From the NCBI RefSeq assembly GCF_035917995.1, contig NZ_CP109131.1:5952001-6016000 (forward strand): DNA of 64,000 bases, written 5' to 3'. The translations under genes and the position numbers were made by a program. Source of the stretch: Streptosporangium sp. NBC_01755. GTDB lineage: Bacteria > Actinomycetota > Actinomycetes > Streptosporangiales > Streptosporangiaceae. Positions 1 to 8,284 of the stretch are shown in pieces (the stretch's first letter is position 1; every line of letters begins with the position of its first letter). The notes beneath the pieces are model-generated. The model saw only the letters and a list, made by a program, of their open reading frames with translations, did no database searches and had not been told where the DNA came from.

Positions 1-2783
1 CGGACGGCGTGCTCCATCTCCGATGCCTTCGCCCGAGGACCGGCCAGGGCGGCGACCTTCTCGCCGAAGTCGGCGGCGGTCAGGGAGACGGGAGGGAGGA
101 GCTGCTCGACGCCGAGAGACTCCAGGTGCCGGTCGATCAACTCCCGGACCTTCGCGCCGTACAGGCTCGGGTCGAACTCGTCGTCGATCCGGTAGCGGCG
201 CCGGGCGCGCAGCTTGATCTCGGCGAACAGCCGGGCGTCCTCGATGTACGGCTTGGCCTCGGGGGCGGGCATCACGCTGTTGAGCGTGGTCAGGAACCGG
301 CCGAGCTCGACCTCGAACCGGTCACGCAGCCGTGGGTCCTCCAGCACCGCCACACACTCCTCGATCACCGCCTCCCCGCCCTCCAGGCGCACGCCGCGAC
401 CGGTGAACAGCAGCCGCAGCCGCCGGGCCTGCGGGCCGAGCTTGGCGATCTCGTCGCGGATGTCCTTCAGCACGGCCTCGACGTCGACCTCGTCGTACGC
501 GGCCAGGGCCTCCTTCAGATGGGCGCCGACACCGTGGTAGTCGACCACGTAACCGCAGCTCTTGCCCGGCGCCGTCCGGTTGACCCGGGCGACGGCCTGC
601 AACAGCCCGGCGTCCCTGAGCGACCGGTCCAGATACATGACCTGCTCGACGGGGGCGTCGAAGCCGGTCAGCAGCATCGCGTTCACGATGACGAACGCCA
701 CCGGCGGCAGCCCGCCGCCGAAGGGCGAGGTGAAGGCCGCGATCGCCGCCCTGTGTCCGACCGGATTCGTCCACGGGCTGAGCTCGGCCTCGTTCTCCGC
801 CGCTCCGGGGGAGATGATCGGGACGAACTCCATCTCCCTGATCAGCTTCAGGTGCTCGCGGGCCCGGACCAGGAACGCGGTGCGCCGGTCACGGATGCCC
901 TCCGGGTCGGTGTCCGCCAGGTGTGGCGGCACTGCCTCGATCTGGGTGACGAGCTCCCGCCGTGCCGTCTCCAGGGCCTCGCGGTAACGCACGGTCGCAG
1001 TCCGATCCTCCGCCACCAGCTGCGCCTTGAACCCGTCGGGTAACACCGTGCCGACGTAGTGCCGCAGCATGCTCCGTGCCTTGTCGGCGATCAGCCGCTC
1101 GGCCCCCATGACGTCGGCCCTGGTGGCGTGGCGCCGCTGCACCTCCTCACGCTGCTCGTCGGTGAGGTCGAACATGTCCTCGAAGACCTCGTCGAGGTCA
1201 CGGCCGTCGCGGACCGCGCCCGTGACCGTGTGCCCCTCGTAGAAGATCGGCACGATCACGCCGTCCTCCTCGGCGTCCCGCAGGAGATAGCGGTCGATGA
1301 ACCGGACGAAGGTCTTCATGGTGGTCTGGCGGGCCTTGGTCTCCTTCACGATCGGCGTGCCGGTGAAGCCGATCCGCGCGCAGTTGGGCAGTGCGGCCAT
1401 GAGGTTGGTGTGCAGCGCCGACCCGTGCGAGCGGTGCGCCTCGTCGACCAGGACCACGATCGACTCGTCGGAGTTGAGCAGGCCGAGTGAAGGCGGCCTG
1501 CTTTCGGTGAGCACGCCTCGCTCACGGGCCGCCTTGCGCGCCTCCAGATCGTGCTGCTTCTGGATCATCACGAAGACGATCCCCGGACCTCGCGCACTCA
1601 ACAGCCGCTTGGCGGCCTTCACGGTCCTCGCGGTTTTGATCTCCTCGCCGGTCAGCTCCATCGTCCGGGCGAGCTGGGTCTGGAGCTGCTCCCGATCGGT
1701 GATCACGACGACCTTGGTGTCCTCAAGACCGGGGGTGGTGCGCAGCTTGCGGACCAGGAATGTCATCGTCAGGCTCTTGCCGGAGCCCTGGGTGTGCCAG
1801 ATGATGCCGCCACGCTCGTCACGCTCGCCGTTCTGCGGCTTGGTCTGCCCGGTCAGCAGGCCCGCGACGGTCTTGCCCACCGCGCGGAACTGCTGGTAAC
1901 GCGGCGCGGCCTTGACGGTCTTCCCGGCCTCGTCCGTCTTGAAGGTGACATAGTTGCGCACGACGTCCAGCAGCCGGTGCGGGTGCAGCAGGGCGGCGGC
2001 GAGGATCTCCTGAGGGCGGGGTGTCTTCCCGGCCAGGTCGGCTTTCAAGGCCTCCCGCGTCACCGGGTAGGGGTCGCGCCAGGGTACGTAGTGCTCGGGC
2101 TCGGCGGTGAAGGTGCCGAGCCTGGCGTCCTCGCCGGAGGCCGCCACGGTGAGCTGCACGGTGTGGAACAGGCCGGGGTGACCCTTTCCCACGTTGCCCG
2201 CGCCGCGTTCGGCATAGCGCCTGAGCTGGCCCACCGCCGTGAGCGTGGCGTCACCGCCCGGCTTCTTGCACTCGACGACCACGAGCGGGATGCCGTTCAC
2301 GAACAGCACCAGGTCGGGGATGATCCACCGCCTTGCCTGGGTGCCGGGTACGTCGAGCCGGAACTGCGAGACCACGGTGAAGTCGTTGCGCTCCGGCTCG
2401 GCCCAGTCGATGTAGCGCACCGGCCGCTCACGCTCGCTCCGCCACTCCGGGAGTCCGTCCGACGTCGTGCCCGCGATCAGCAGCCCGGTCGCCCGCATGC
2501 TGGCCTCCAGCAGGCTGGGCGCCGTGATCCGGGTCAGCTCCCCGGCGGCGGTGGACACCCGCCGGTCGTCCAGCCACAGTCCGTTGTCGGGGCCGGGGTT
2601 GAGCTCGCGGAGCGCCCCGCGGAGCCGGTCGAGGAGGAAGACCTCCGCGAAGGACGACCTGCCGCTCGCCGAGGGGTCGCGGGCGACTGCCGATCCCGCC
2701 GCTCCGTCCAGATGCCTCCAGCCCATGGAGACCAGTTGCCTGATGAGGGGCTCCTCCGACTGCGTGAACTCCGGCCCTGCCAC
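1..2783 (-). CDS. hsdR: Type I restriction enzyme R subunit HsdR (C-terminus outside window)
   Basis: This is the DNA-translocating and cleaving subunit of a type I restriction-modification enzyme. The frame is open from a GTG at 2783 to the window edge (about 927 residues), so the end of the protein is missing. The N-terminal PD-(D/E)xK nuclease is intact: Asp157 in PDLVLFVNG, and Glu171 and Lys173 in VVVECKKPG. The motor has Walker A HTQGSGKS (about residues 330-337), the DEAH box VDEAHRS and motif III GFTGTPI. GTG 2783 is preferred over GTG 2792 because GGGAAGG lies at proper spacing; an in-frame stop at 2817-2819 bounds the start. HsdS and HsdM lie on the same strand about 5.5 kb away, separated by accessory genes. 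A second, diverged HsdR lies at 16683-19961. Confidence 0.95.
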   Translation of the reverse strand, partial: MAGPEFTQSEEPLIRQLVSMGWRHLDGAAGSAVARDPSASGRSSFAEVFLLDRLRGALRELNPGPDNGLWLDDRRVSTAAGELTRITAPSLLEASMRATGLLIAGTTSDGLPEWRSERERPVRYIDWAEPERNDFTVVSQFRLDVPGTQARRWIIPDLVLFVNGIPLVVVECKKPGGDATLTAVGQLRRYAERGAGNVGKGHPGLFHTVQLTVAASGEDARLGTFTAEPEHYVPWRDPYPVTREALKADLAGKTPRPQEILAAALLHPHRLLDVVRNYVTFKTDEAGKTVKAAPRYQQFRAVGKTVAGLLTGQTKPQNGERDERGGIIWHTQGSGKSLTMTFLVRKLRTTPGLEDTKVVVITDREQLQTQLARTMELTGEEIKTARTVKAAKRLLSARGPGIVFVMIQKQHDLEARKAARERGVLTESRPPSLGLLNSDESIVVLVDEAHRSHGSALHTNLMAALPNCARIGFTGTPIVKETKARQTTMKTFVRFIDRYLLRDAEEDGVIVPIFYEGHTVTGAVRDGRDLDEVFEDMFDLTDEQREEVQRRHATRADVMGAERLIADKARSMLRHYVGTVLPDGFKAQLVAEDRTATVRYREALETARRELVTQIEAVPPHLADTDPEGIRDRRTAFLVRAREHLKLIREMEFVPIISPGAAENEAELSPWTNPVGHRAAIAAFTSPFGGGLPPVAFVIVNAMLLTGFDAPVEQVMYLDRSLRDAGLLQAVARVNRTAPGKSCGYVVDYHGVGAHLKEALAAYDEVDVEAVLKDIRDEIAKLGPQARRLRLLFTGRGVRLEGGEAVIEECVAVLEDPRLRDRFEVELGRFLTTLNSVMPAPEAKPYIEDARLFAEIKLRARRRYRIDDEFDPSLYGAKVRELIDRHLESLGVEQLLPPVSLTAADFGEKVAALAGPRAKASEMEHAV

Positions 2784-2864
2784 CTGGTCCACCCCTTCCC
2801 GGATCAGCGGCCCACATTAGTCAGGTCCGCTGTCGTTTGGGGTGTTGTCGGCGGCGTTACCGGG

Positions 2865-3159
2865 TCAGACCGGATCCGCGGAGGGCTCGGCTCGTTCCGG
2901 CTGCCGGGCACGCAGGATCTCACGTACCCGGGCCACGTCGTGGGCGGCGGTGGCCGGGGTCTCGACGGGGCAGTAGGTGTAGGTCCGGTGGCCGATCCGG
3001 TCCACCTCACCCGTCCACCAGCGGTAGCAGCGTCCGTCGGTCAGCACGAGCAGATCGGTCCAGACGCTGACCAACGCCACCCCGAACCCCGCGTGCACGT
3101 CGGCGGGCACCCACAGGCCTTCCAACGCTCCCCGCAGGCGCTCGGCGGCTCTTACGGCC
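2865..3159 (-). pseudogene. Small hypothetical protein, 5' end cut off by IS insertion
   Basis: An open frame of about 95 codons ends at 2865. Its composition is that of a folded small protein, with segments such as ALVSVWTDLLVLTDG and RCYRWWTGEVDR. Similar short proteins occur near XRE regulators in actinomycetes, but I cannot name the family with confidence. No usable ATG or GTG start remains before the IS3-family element that begins near 3163; only an internal TTG at 3125 could start translation, and that would remove part of the conserved-looking N-terminus. I infer that the IS separated the gene from its start. It ends about 80 bp before hsdR on the same strand. Confidence 0.55.
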
Positions 3160-3200
3160 GGTGAGGTTCCCCCCGTACGACAGCCACCGATGGTGTGGGA

Positions 3201-4079
3201 TCACGAGGTTGCGTCTGAGGGCTTGTAGAGCTCTTCGAACGCGATTGGACTGTTCATGTCGATGCTGGAATGACGCCTATACGGGTTATACCAGCACTCG
3301 ATCCATTCAAACATCGCGCTGGCCAACTAGGCTCTTGTTGACCATTTATTAACGTCGAGCAGTTCGAGCTGCATCGTTCCCCAGAACGATTCCATCATGG
3401 CATTGTCGTAGCAATCTCCGACGGTTCCCATCGAGCCGAGGAGTTCAGCATCGCGGAGCCGTTTCCCATACGAGAACGATGTGTACTGTGTTCCGTGGTC
3501 AGAATGCAGGACCGTCTTCTTGCTGGGCGGGTTACGGCGGGCGACGGCCATGACCATCGCGTCGACGACCAGAGCGCTAGTCTGGCTTATGTCGATAGAA
3601 TGGCCGATGATGCGACGAGAATAGGCGTCCATGACAGCGGCGCAATACAGTTTCCCTTCGTCAGTGGGGTGCTCGGTGATGTCGCTGACCCACAGCCGGT
3701 CCGGCGCTTCCACGGTGAAGGCCCGGCGGACCAGATCCTCCTCGGTGGCGGCGTTGACGAGGTTGCGGCGGCCCTTGCGCCGGTAGATGCCCTGGATGCC
3801 GGCCTCGCGCATGAGCCGTTCGACGTGCTTGCGGTTGATCTCCAGGTCCAGGCCGAGCGTCAGCTCCGCGTGGACCCGCGGTGAGCCGTAGCTGTAACGT
3901 GACGTCTTATGGATGTCACGGATCAGCTTCAATAGTTCGGTGTTTCTTTGGTCGCGTGGAGACTGCGGCCGGCCAACCCAGTCTTTGTAGCCCGATCTGG
4001 AAATGTTCAACACCCGGCAGGCCACCGCGACAGGAAAGTCATCATCGGCGAGTTCACGGACCAGCGCGTACCCTATTTT
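3201..4079 (-). pseudogene. IS3-family transposase OrfB (DDE integrase) with nonsense codon
   Basis: The frame begins at the OrfA/OrfB frameshift site (about 4079) and shows an HTH_21-like region followed by an rve integrase core. The DDE triad is present: Asp in WVSDITEH, Asp in HSDHGTQY, and Glu in NAMMESFWG. A TAG at 3327-3329 interrupts the frame just after WSTRA. Beyond it the same frame continues as LASAMFEWIECWYNPYRRH to a natural stop at 3201-3203, a typical IS3 C-terminus. The element therefore once encoded a full protein and now makes one that lacks about 42 C-terminal residues. A GAG or CAG to TAG change is the simplest explanation. Confidence 0.85.
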
Positions 4080-4082
4080 GGG
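4073..4082 (-). other. Probable -1 programmed frameshift site of IS3 OrfAB
   Basis: On the minus strand OrfA ends CTC CCA AAA TAG. The OrfB frame is -1 relative to it and reads AAA ATA GGG from the same A run. This is the standard arrangement for IS3-family OrfAB fusion by slippage on an A-rich codon. That slippage actually occurs here is inferred. Confidence 0.6.
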
Positions 4083-4360
4083 AGCACGTTCTCCCGGGCG
4101 AAATACGCAGCAGCCCGCTTGAGGATCTCATTCTCCAGCTCAAGCTGCCGGGTTCGACGCCGCAGATCGGAGAGTTCCTTCTTCTCCGCGCTGGTCAGCT
4201 TCGCGCCGCCGTTGTCATCGGTGTCGGCCTGGCGCATCCAACTCCGCAGACAGGAATCGCTGATACCCAGGTCTTTAGCAAGGACAGAGACCGGTTTATC
4301 ACCCTTACGGGCAAGCTCGACGGCACGCTGACGGAACTCGATCGGGTGAGGTGCAGGCAC
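4073..4360 (-). CDS. IS3-family transposase OrfA (HTH protein)
   Basis: OrfA is a 95-residue DNA-binding protein of the IS3 family. It shows an HTH_Tnp_1 helix-turn-helix (EFRQRAVELARKGD, then LGISDSCLRSWMRQAD) and a C-terminal leucine-zipper-like coil (LRRRTRQLELENEILKRAAA) used for oligomerisation. GTG 4360 is the likely start because the usual family N-terminus (PAPHP-EFRQRAVELA) begins there; an upstream in-frame start at 4393 is less likely. It ends at TAG 4073-4075 inside the overlap with OrfB, where a run of A bases would permit a -1 frameshift giving the OrfAB transposase. Confidence 0.85.
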   Translation of the reverse strand: MPAPHPIEFRQRAVELARKGDKPVSVLAKDLGISDSCLRSWMRQADTDDNGGAKLTSAEKKELSDLRRRTRQLELENEILKRAAAYFARENVLPK

Positions 4361-4389
4361 GAAGCACTTCCTTCCCAGCCGACACAGGG

Positions 4390-5184
4390 TCAACTCAGGT
4401 GAGGTGGCCGTGCTACGGGGGGAAGCTCAGAGCCCGCCCATGGCGGCGGCCAGCTCACGCGCCGCCTGGTGAGGTCCCGCGTCAGGCGCGAGATCCATGA
4501 GCACGGCGCCCCTACCTCCGGCGCCAGGGAGGTGACCTTGTACATGCTCATCCAGGAGGCCCACCGTTCCACGCGTCCGTCCCGGCTCGTGATCAGCACG
4601 GTTCCGTACGGGGTGGTCGGCGGTCGCACCCAGTCCGTGCCGTCCTCCAGGGTGCGGTCCTCCCCCGAGAGCACGCGCGGGTCGTCGGCGTTGTCGATGA
4701 CGAGCAGCCAGGGCGTCGATCGGGAGTTCAGGGCGCGCCAGAGCACATCGGACGGATGCGCGTGGTCGAAGTCCGAGTCCAGCGCCCCCGCGTCGAAGGC
4801 GACCGCGTGGAGCGCGGCCCGCGTGCCGTCCGGACTGCCGGCCCGCACCCACCACGTCTTGGTGCCTCTCTCCGCGGCGCCGTGAGCGAGTGTCTGGACG
4901 ATCGTGGTCTTTCCCACCCCGCCCATTCCGTGAACGAGAACCACCCGCGGGCGCCGTGCGGGGGTCCAGATGAGCCCGTCGATCTCCGACAGCAGGTCGT
5001 CGCGACCTCGAAGCCTGGCCGCGAAGGCCCGTCGCTGCGGTACGGCGAGGGGTGGTGCGGAGGAGGCCACCGATCGTGCCTGTGCGGCTCCGACGAACGT
5101 GTTGTACTGCACCCCGCTCCGTTGGACCGCCTGCTGTGCACTCCCCGCCGCCTCGGCGTGCTGGCTCTCGCCGGGCCGCATCAT
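4390..5184 (-). pseudogene. NB-ARC (NLR-like) ATPase, frameshifted and truncated
   Basis: The open frame encodes 264 residues of a STAND/NB-ARC ATPase: Walker A GMGGVGKTT (86-94), Walker B WLLVIDNADDP (159-169) and the sensor TVLITSRD (195-202). Residues 16-30 are AQQAVQRSGVQYNTF, nearly identical to the C-terminus of the neighbouring 5196-5624 product. After about residue 226 the frame loses sense, while another frame continues as AVLMDLAPDAG then ARELAAAMGGL, the GLPL-type end of an NB-ARC domain, to a stop at 4427. One base has thus been lost near 4508-4516. No sensor repeats (TPR, WD40 or LRR) remain. The stop at 4390 lies in the end of the IS. The ATG is 11 bp after the upstream gene. 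Confidence 0.75.
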
Positions 5185-5195
5185 CGTCCTTGAGG

Positions 5196-5624
5196 TCAGT
5201 CGCGCTTGAAGGTATTGGTCTGGACGCCGGTGTACTGGACGGCCTGCTGAGCGTCTCCCTCGGTGTGGGCGTGCTGGCCGCCGCTGACACTCTCGATGTC
5301 GACGGTGGGAGCGAACTCCGCGATGAGCGAACGTGTTTCCTCGGCGGCGACAGGGTCACCAGCCATCGCCTCCGCGAGCAGTGCGGAGATGCGCTCCCGC
5401 TGTGCCGCCACGATCATGGGACGGTCGGTGCTTGAGGCTTGAAGGATCGCTTCGCGCACCTTGTCCATCACCTCACCCTGGATGACCTCCTGCCGGTCGT
5501 CACCACGACCGAGGACGCGTGCGACGCGGTCACGGAGGGACTGCCACGCGTCGCTCGCGACACTGCTGACGATCGCCGTCGCGCCCGCCGAGGCGAGGGC
5601 GGCGAGCAGTTCAGTGGAGGCCAT
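5196..5624 (-). CDS. Putative NLR-partner effector with C-terminal amyloid-like motif
   Basis: This is a 142-residue protein of no named family that I recognise. The N-terminus (residues 5-40) is an Ala/Val/Leu-rich helix (ELLAALASAGATAIVSSVAS) followed by a charged segment. Helices fill residues 45-105. The C-terminal tail, residues 125-139, is AQQAVQYTGVQTNTF, matching the N-terminus of the adjacent NB-ARC protein at 12 of 15 positions. Known NLR-associated bacterial amyloid signalling systems pair an NLR carrying a short motif with a neighbouring membrane-disrupting (Bell-type) effector carrying the same motif at its C-terminus. That function is inferred for this protein. It is cotranscribed with the NLR gene and begins at ATG 5624. 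Confidence 0.7.
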   Translation of the reverse strand: MASTELLAALASAGATAIVSSVASDAWQSLRDRVARVLGRGDDRQEVIQGEVMDKVREAILQASSTDRPMIVAAQRERISALLAEAMAGDPVAAEETRSLIAEFAPTVDIESVSGGQHAHTEGDAQQAVQYTGVQTNTFKRD

Positions 5625-5717
5625 GGCGACACTCCCACCTTGAAGGATGGCGGACTCGCGTTGTGGAGATCATCAGAGGAAAGAGGCGGCAGGTTCCGGA
5701 GGAGAAGATGCCTGCCC

Positions 5718-6311
5718 TCATATGACGGATCGGTAGATCGGACTCTCCAGCATCGGCACGGACCTCTCAATCAGTTCATCGGATAGCTCCGCGTATCTGG
5801 TGACCAAGGCTGGACTGTCCACAAGCCTGGCCTCCCTGACGCGTGCGGTGGCCTCGTCGTAGATCAGCGCGACCACCCGGGTGTCGTCGTACAACACGTA
5901 ATCCGATATTCCCGAATCTGACAAGAGTTGCTGGATGTCACGGGAGTTGATGAACCGTATGTCCTCCCCGCACTCGATGTCCGCCAGGTAGGCCGGGATC
6001 TCGTAGTTGACGAGATAGGAGCTCAGCGGGAGGTCGCATATCCGGATGCGGACCATGGATATGTCTCGCTGTCTTGCCAGGGTGTAGATCTCCTCCTGCC
6101 CCCTCACCATCTCCTGGACCAGCTTCCTGGCGGTGGCAAAATCACCGTTTTTGAAGGCCTGATAGCCCTCGAAGTCGGACTCGTCGTATTCCTGGAGCCT
6201 CTCTACCTTCACCCATCGCGATCGGAGCTCGTTGAAAAACCTCCCGAAATCATCCACATGGCCGTCCGTAGTGGAGAGCCCGGTGGATTCAGCCGGGGGA
6301 TAGATCTTCAA
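5718..6311 (-). CDS. DUF6879 family protein
   Basis: The product is 197 residues and resembles the DUF6879 family of actinomycetes. Recognisable segments are FGRFFNELRSRWVKVERLQEY near the N-terminus and YLADIECGEDIRFI, YVLYDDTRVVALIYD near the C-terminus. Family function is unknown; members often sit beside XRE/DUF397 regulators and may have a regulatory or toxin-related role. The frame is open much further upstream, but the composition there is not protein-like. A TTG at 6311 preceded by AAGGAG at 8-nt spacing gives a start that matches the family's length. It follows 6424-6669 on the same strand by 112 bp. Confidence 0.75.
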   Translation of the reverse strand: MKIYPPAESTGLSTTDGHVDDFGRFFNELRSRWVKVERLQEYDESDFEGYQAFKNGDFATARKLVQEMVRGQEEIYTLARQRDISMVRIRICDLPLSSYLVNYEIPAYLADIECGEDIRFINSRDIQQLLSDSGISDYVLYDDTRVVALIYDEATARVREARLVDSPALVTRYAELSDELIERSVPMLESPIYRSVI

Positions 6312-6423
6312 TGCCCATGCTCCTTCTGGTCGATCGTGCCTGCCGTGCTCTGAGCGGCCGAAGCGGCGGATGGGTCGGATTCGCGTGCCGGCGTTCCTGG
6401 TCCGGTTTCCTGCTGGAGACTGG

Positions 6424-6669
6424 CTATTCCAGGGGGATGTTCTCGCGGGCCTTGACCAGCACGTGTCGTGGCAGGACCACGATGGCCTCACCCGGGTCCA
6501 GGAAGGCGTCCTGGGGAAGCAGTGGTTCGAGCTCGGTCGTGCGCTCCAGTCCGATGATCGCGAAGTCGCCGCTTTCCAACTCCCAGATGTCGGGGCAGTT
6601 GTTCGCCCCGGCGCTTCCATTGCCGCCGCCGTCTCCGTGAGGATGAGGGCCGATACGACGTACGAACAT
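6424..6669 (-). CDS. Small conserved protein paired with DUF6879
   Basis: This 81-residue protein begins MFVRRIGPHPHGDGG, then has the block CPDIWELESGDFAIIG followed by DPGEAIVVLPRHVLVKAR. It has no membrane segment or signal. Short proteins of this type are common beside DUF6879 genes and XRE regulators in actinomycetes, and they have no assigned biochemical role. It lies upstream of the DUF6879 gene on the same strand, likely in one transcript, and diverges from the XRE/DUF397 pair at 7258-8273. Confidence 0.75.
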   Translation of the reverse strand: MFVRRIGPHPHGDGGGNGSAGANNCPDIWELESGDFAIIGLERTTELEPLLPQDAFLDPGEAIVVLPRHVLVKARENIPLE

Positions 6670-7257
6670 GCTTCCCCTCCGATTATCTGTTCGATGTGCG
6701 GGGGTAGGAATGGCTTCCGTATTTTGTCATCAGGAAAGGCTGTGGTCAACATTGGGATGAATAGCACAAAGACATATTTAGGTATCCTTATGATCCATTC
6801 CTGTCTTGTCGGACGATCGAAGGAGCATGTCACTCACGCTGGCGTGGAGAGGGCTGCTCTTACCATTGCGAACTTCAGCGTGTAGCAGGTTGGTTACGGT
6901 ATTCCGGTCATGGATGATGGTTCGCGAGTGACGTACGGTCCGGTGAGGCTCGTTGCGGGATTGGCTGCAACGGGGCTGAATGTTTTTCTGGGACCAAGGG
7001 CTGCGACGGCCTCCGATGTCGTGGTGCAGAAGGGGGGTCCTCGTGCTTGGGGCGGGTCCGCGCCGCGTCGGCCGTTGCCGCGGGGTGTTTCCCTCCGGCG
7101 CCGGAGGCGTGACGGATTCCTCTTCACAGTCCGGCCTCATGGCGCTACGGTGTGTAGCGACTCGAACACGGAGTCGTATGGAGCGGCCCTGGTCGTCCTG
7201 GAGTCTGGATCACTTCGGTGACGGCGGTGTGGTCGGGCGTAGTCGAAGGAGAGCGCG
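6670..7257. other. 588-bp divergent intergenic region
   Basis: This region lies between the divergent DUF6879 pair and the XRE/DUF397 pair. Bases 6710-6800 are AT-rich compared with the surroundings, fitting a promoter area for the minus-strand genes. Open frames exist on both strands (for example 6910-7221) but have arginine- and glycine-rich, non-protein-like translations. I see no convincing gene or named element. Confidence 0.5.
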
Positions 7258-8073
7258 ATGCCCCCAGCGCGTGAGCTTGACCCAGGTATGAGCCCGCTGA
7301 CGTTCTTCGGTGCGGAACTCCGGCGCTATCGCACCGAGAAAGGATGGTCCCAGGAGAAACTGGCCGAGCAGATCAACTACTCACTCAGCCTGGTCGGCAT
7401 GATCGAAAATGCCAGGCGAGTTCCGTCACGCGACTTCGCAACCCGGTGCGACGAGGTCCTGGAGACAGGCGGGGCACTGATGCGCCTGTGGCCACTGCTC
7501 AGCCGGGAGGCGTATCCGATGTGGTTCCGGCCGTTCGTGGAGATCGAACGCGAGGCGACAAGCCTAAAGGGCTATGAGCCCCTGGTGCTTCCGGGGTTAC
7601 TCCAGATCGAGGATTACGCCAGGGCTATGCTCATCGGAGGGCGTCCTGGAGACACCCCTGAACAGATCGACGAGATGGTGGCTGCGAGGCTCGAACGACA
7701 GGCGGTTCTTGAGCGGAGTGATCCTCCGGTGTTCTGGGTTGTTCTCGATGAAGGAGTGCTGCATCGGGCAATTGGTGGACCGCAGGTCATGCAGAGGCAG
7801 ATCGAACACCTCATAAAACTTGGTAAGCATCCTCGGATCACGATTCAGGTCGTGCCGAAGGAGACAGTAGCCCACCCAGGGCTTGCTGGTGCTTTCGTCA
7901 TTGCGGGTTTCCGAAACGGGCCGGATGCCGTTTACTTGGAGACGGCGGCACACGGCCACATCGTCCAGCGTCGTGAGGACGTTGAGACTGTCACATACGT
8001 GTTCGATGCCCTCCGCGCGGAGGCACTACCGCAGAGGGCATCGCTGGAGCTCATAGCGAGGATGATCGCATAA
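7258..8073 (+). CDS. XRE-family regulator with DUF5753 (Scr1-like) domain
   Basis: This 271-residue protein has an N-terminal helix-turn-helix (residues about 15-70: GAELRRYRTEKGWSQEKLAE, then INYSLSLVGMIENARR) and a C-terminal DUF5753 domain (about 90-265). Typical DUF5753 blocks are visible: EPLVLPGLLQIEDYARAML, FWVVLDEGVLHRAIGG and ITIQVVP. Such proteins are DNA-binding regulators paired with DUF397 partners in actinomycete development and toxin-antitoxin-like modules. Its stop codon TAA overlaps the ATG of the DUF397 gene by one base, so the two are coupled. The pair is inserted on the opposite strand between hsdS and the NLR/DUF6879 genes. Confidence 0.9.
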   Translation: MPPARELDPGMSPLTFFGAELRRYRTEKGWSQEKLAEQINYSLSLVGMIENARRVPSRDFATRCDEVLETGGALMRLWPLLSREAYPMWFRPFVEIEREATSLKGYEPLVLPGLLQIEDYARAMLIGGRPGDTPEQIDEMVAARLERQAVLERSDPPVFWVVLDEGVLHRAIGGPQVMQRQIEHLIKLGKHPRITIQVVPKETVAHPGLAGAFVIAGFRNGPDAVYLETAAHGHIVQRREDVETVTYVFDALRAEALPQRASLELIARMIA

Positions 8074-8273
8074 TGGATCTGACCGGGGCCGAATGGCGGA
8101 AGTCCAGCCGAAGCAGCACCAACGGTGGGAATTGTGTGGAAGTGGCTAGCAACCTGCCCGGTGTCATTGCTGTACGCGACAGCAAAAATCCCAATGGTTC
8201 AGCACTCATTTTCAGTCGATCCGAATGGGGGATGTTCCTCAAGGAGATCAAAGAAGGTGGGTTTGAAGTTTGA
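8073..8273 (+). CDS. DUF397 domain protein
   Basis: This 66-residue protein is made of a single DUF397 domain. It has the hallmark blocks AEWRKSSRSSTNGGNCVEVAS, IAVRDSKNPNG and LIFSRSEWGMFLKEIKEGGF. It starts at an ATG that shares one base with the stop of the XRE gene. DUF397 proteins are thought to act together with DUF5753-type XRE regulators, possibly by binding them; the exact role of this one is inferred from the pairing. It converges with hsdS, whose end lies 11 bp away. Confidence 0.9.
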   Translation: MDLTGAEWRKSSRSSTNGGNCVEVASNLPGVIAVRDSKNPNGSALIFSRSEWGMFLKEIKEGGFEV

Positions 8274-8284
8274 TCGAGGTTAAC

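Larger units (their letters stand above)
3163..4397 (-). mobile_element. IS3-family insertion sequence, about 1.24 kb
   Basis: The element carries the two-frame OrfA/OrfB organisation of the IS3 family, reading on the minus strand. The sequence GGTGAGGT occurs on both sides (3160-3167 and 4398-4405). With GGT taken as a 3-bp target duplication, the element spans 3163-4397. The terminal inverted repeats are imperfect: TGAGTTGACCCTGTG at the OrfA end against GAGGTTCCCCCCGTA at the OrfB end. Exact ends are therefore uncertain by a few bases. It sits between a decayed NB-ARC gene and the remnant of a small gene. The orfB frame has a nonsense codon, so this copy probably cannot move by itself. Confidence 0.85.

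Noticed and set aside
1551..3164. 537-codon open frame on the plus strand over hsdR
   Set aside because: It is antisense to hsdR; the minus-strand frame has a complete set of HsdR motifs, while this translation is rich in Arg, Gly, His and Leu without domains.
6312..6833. N-terminal extension of the DUF6879 protein
   Set aside because: It covers the 81-residue gene in another frame and has a non-protein-like composition.
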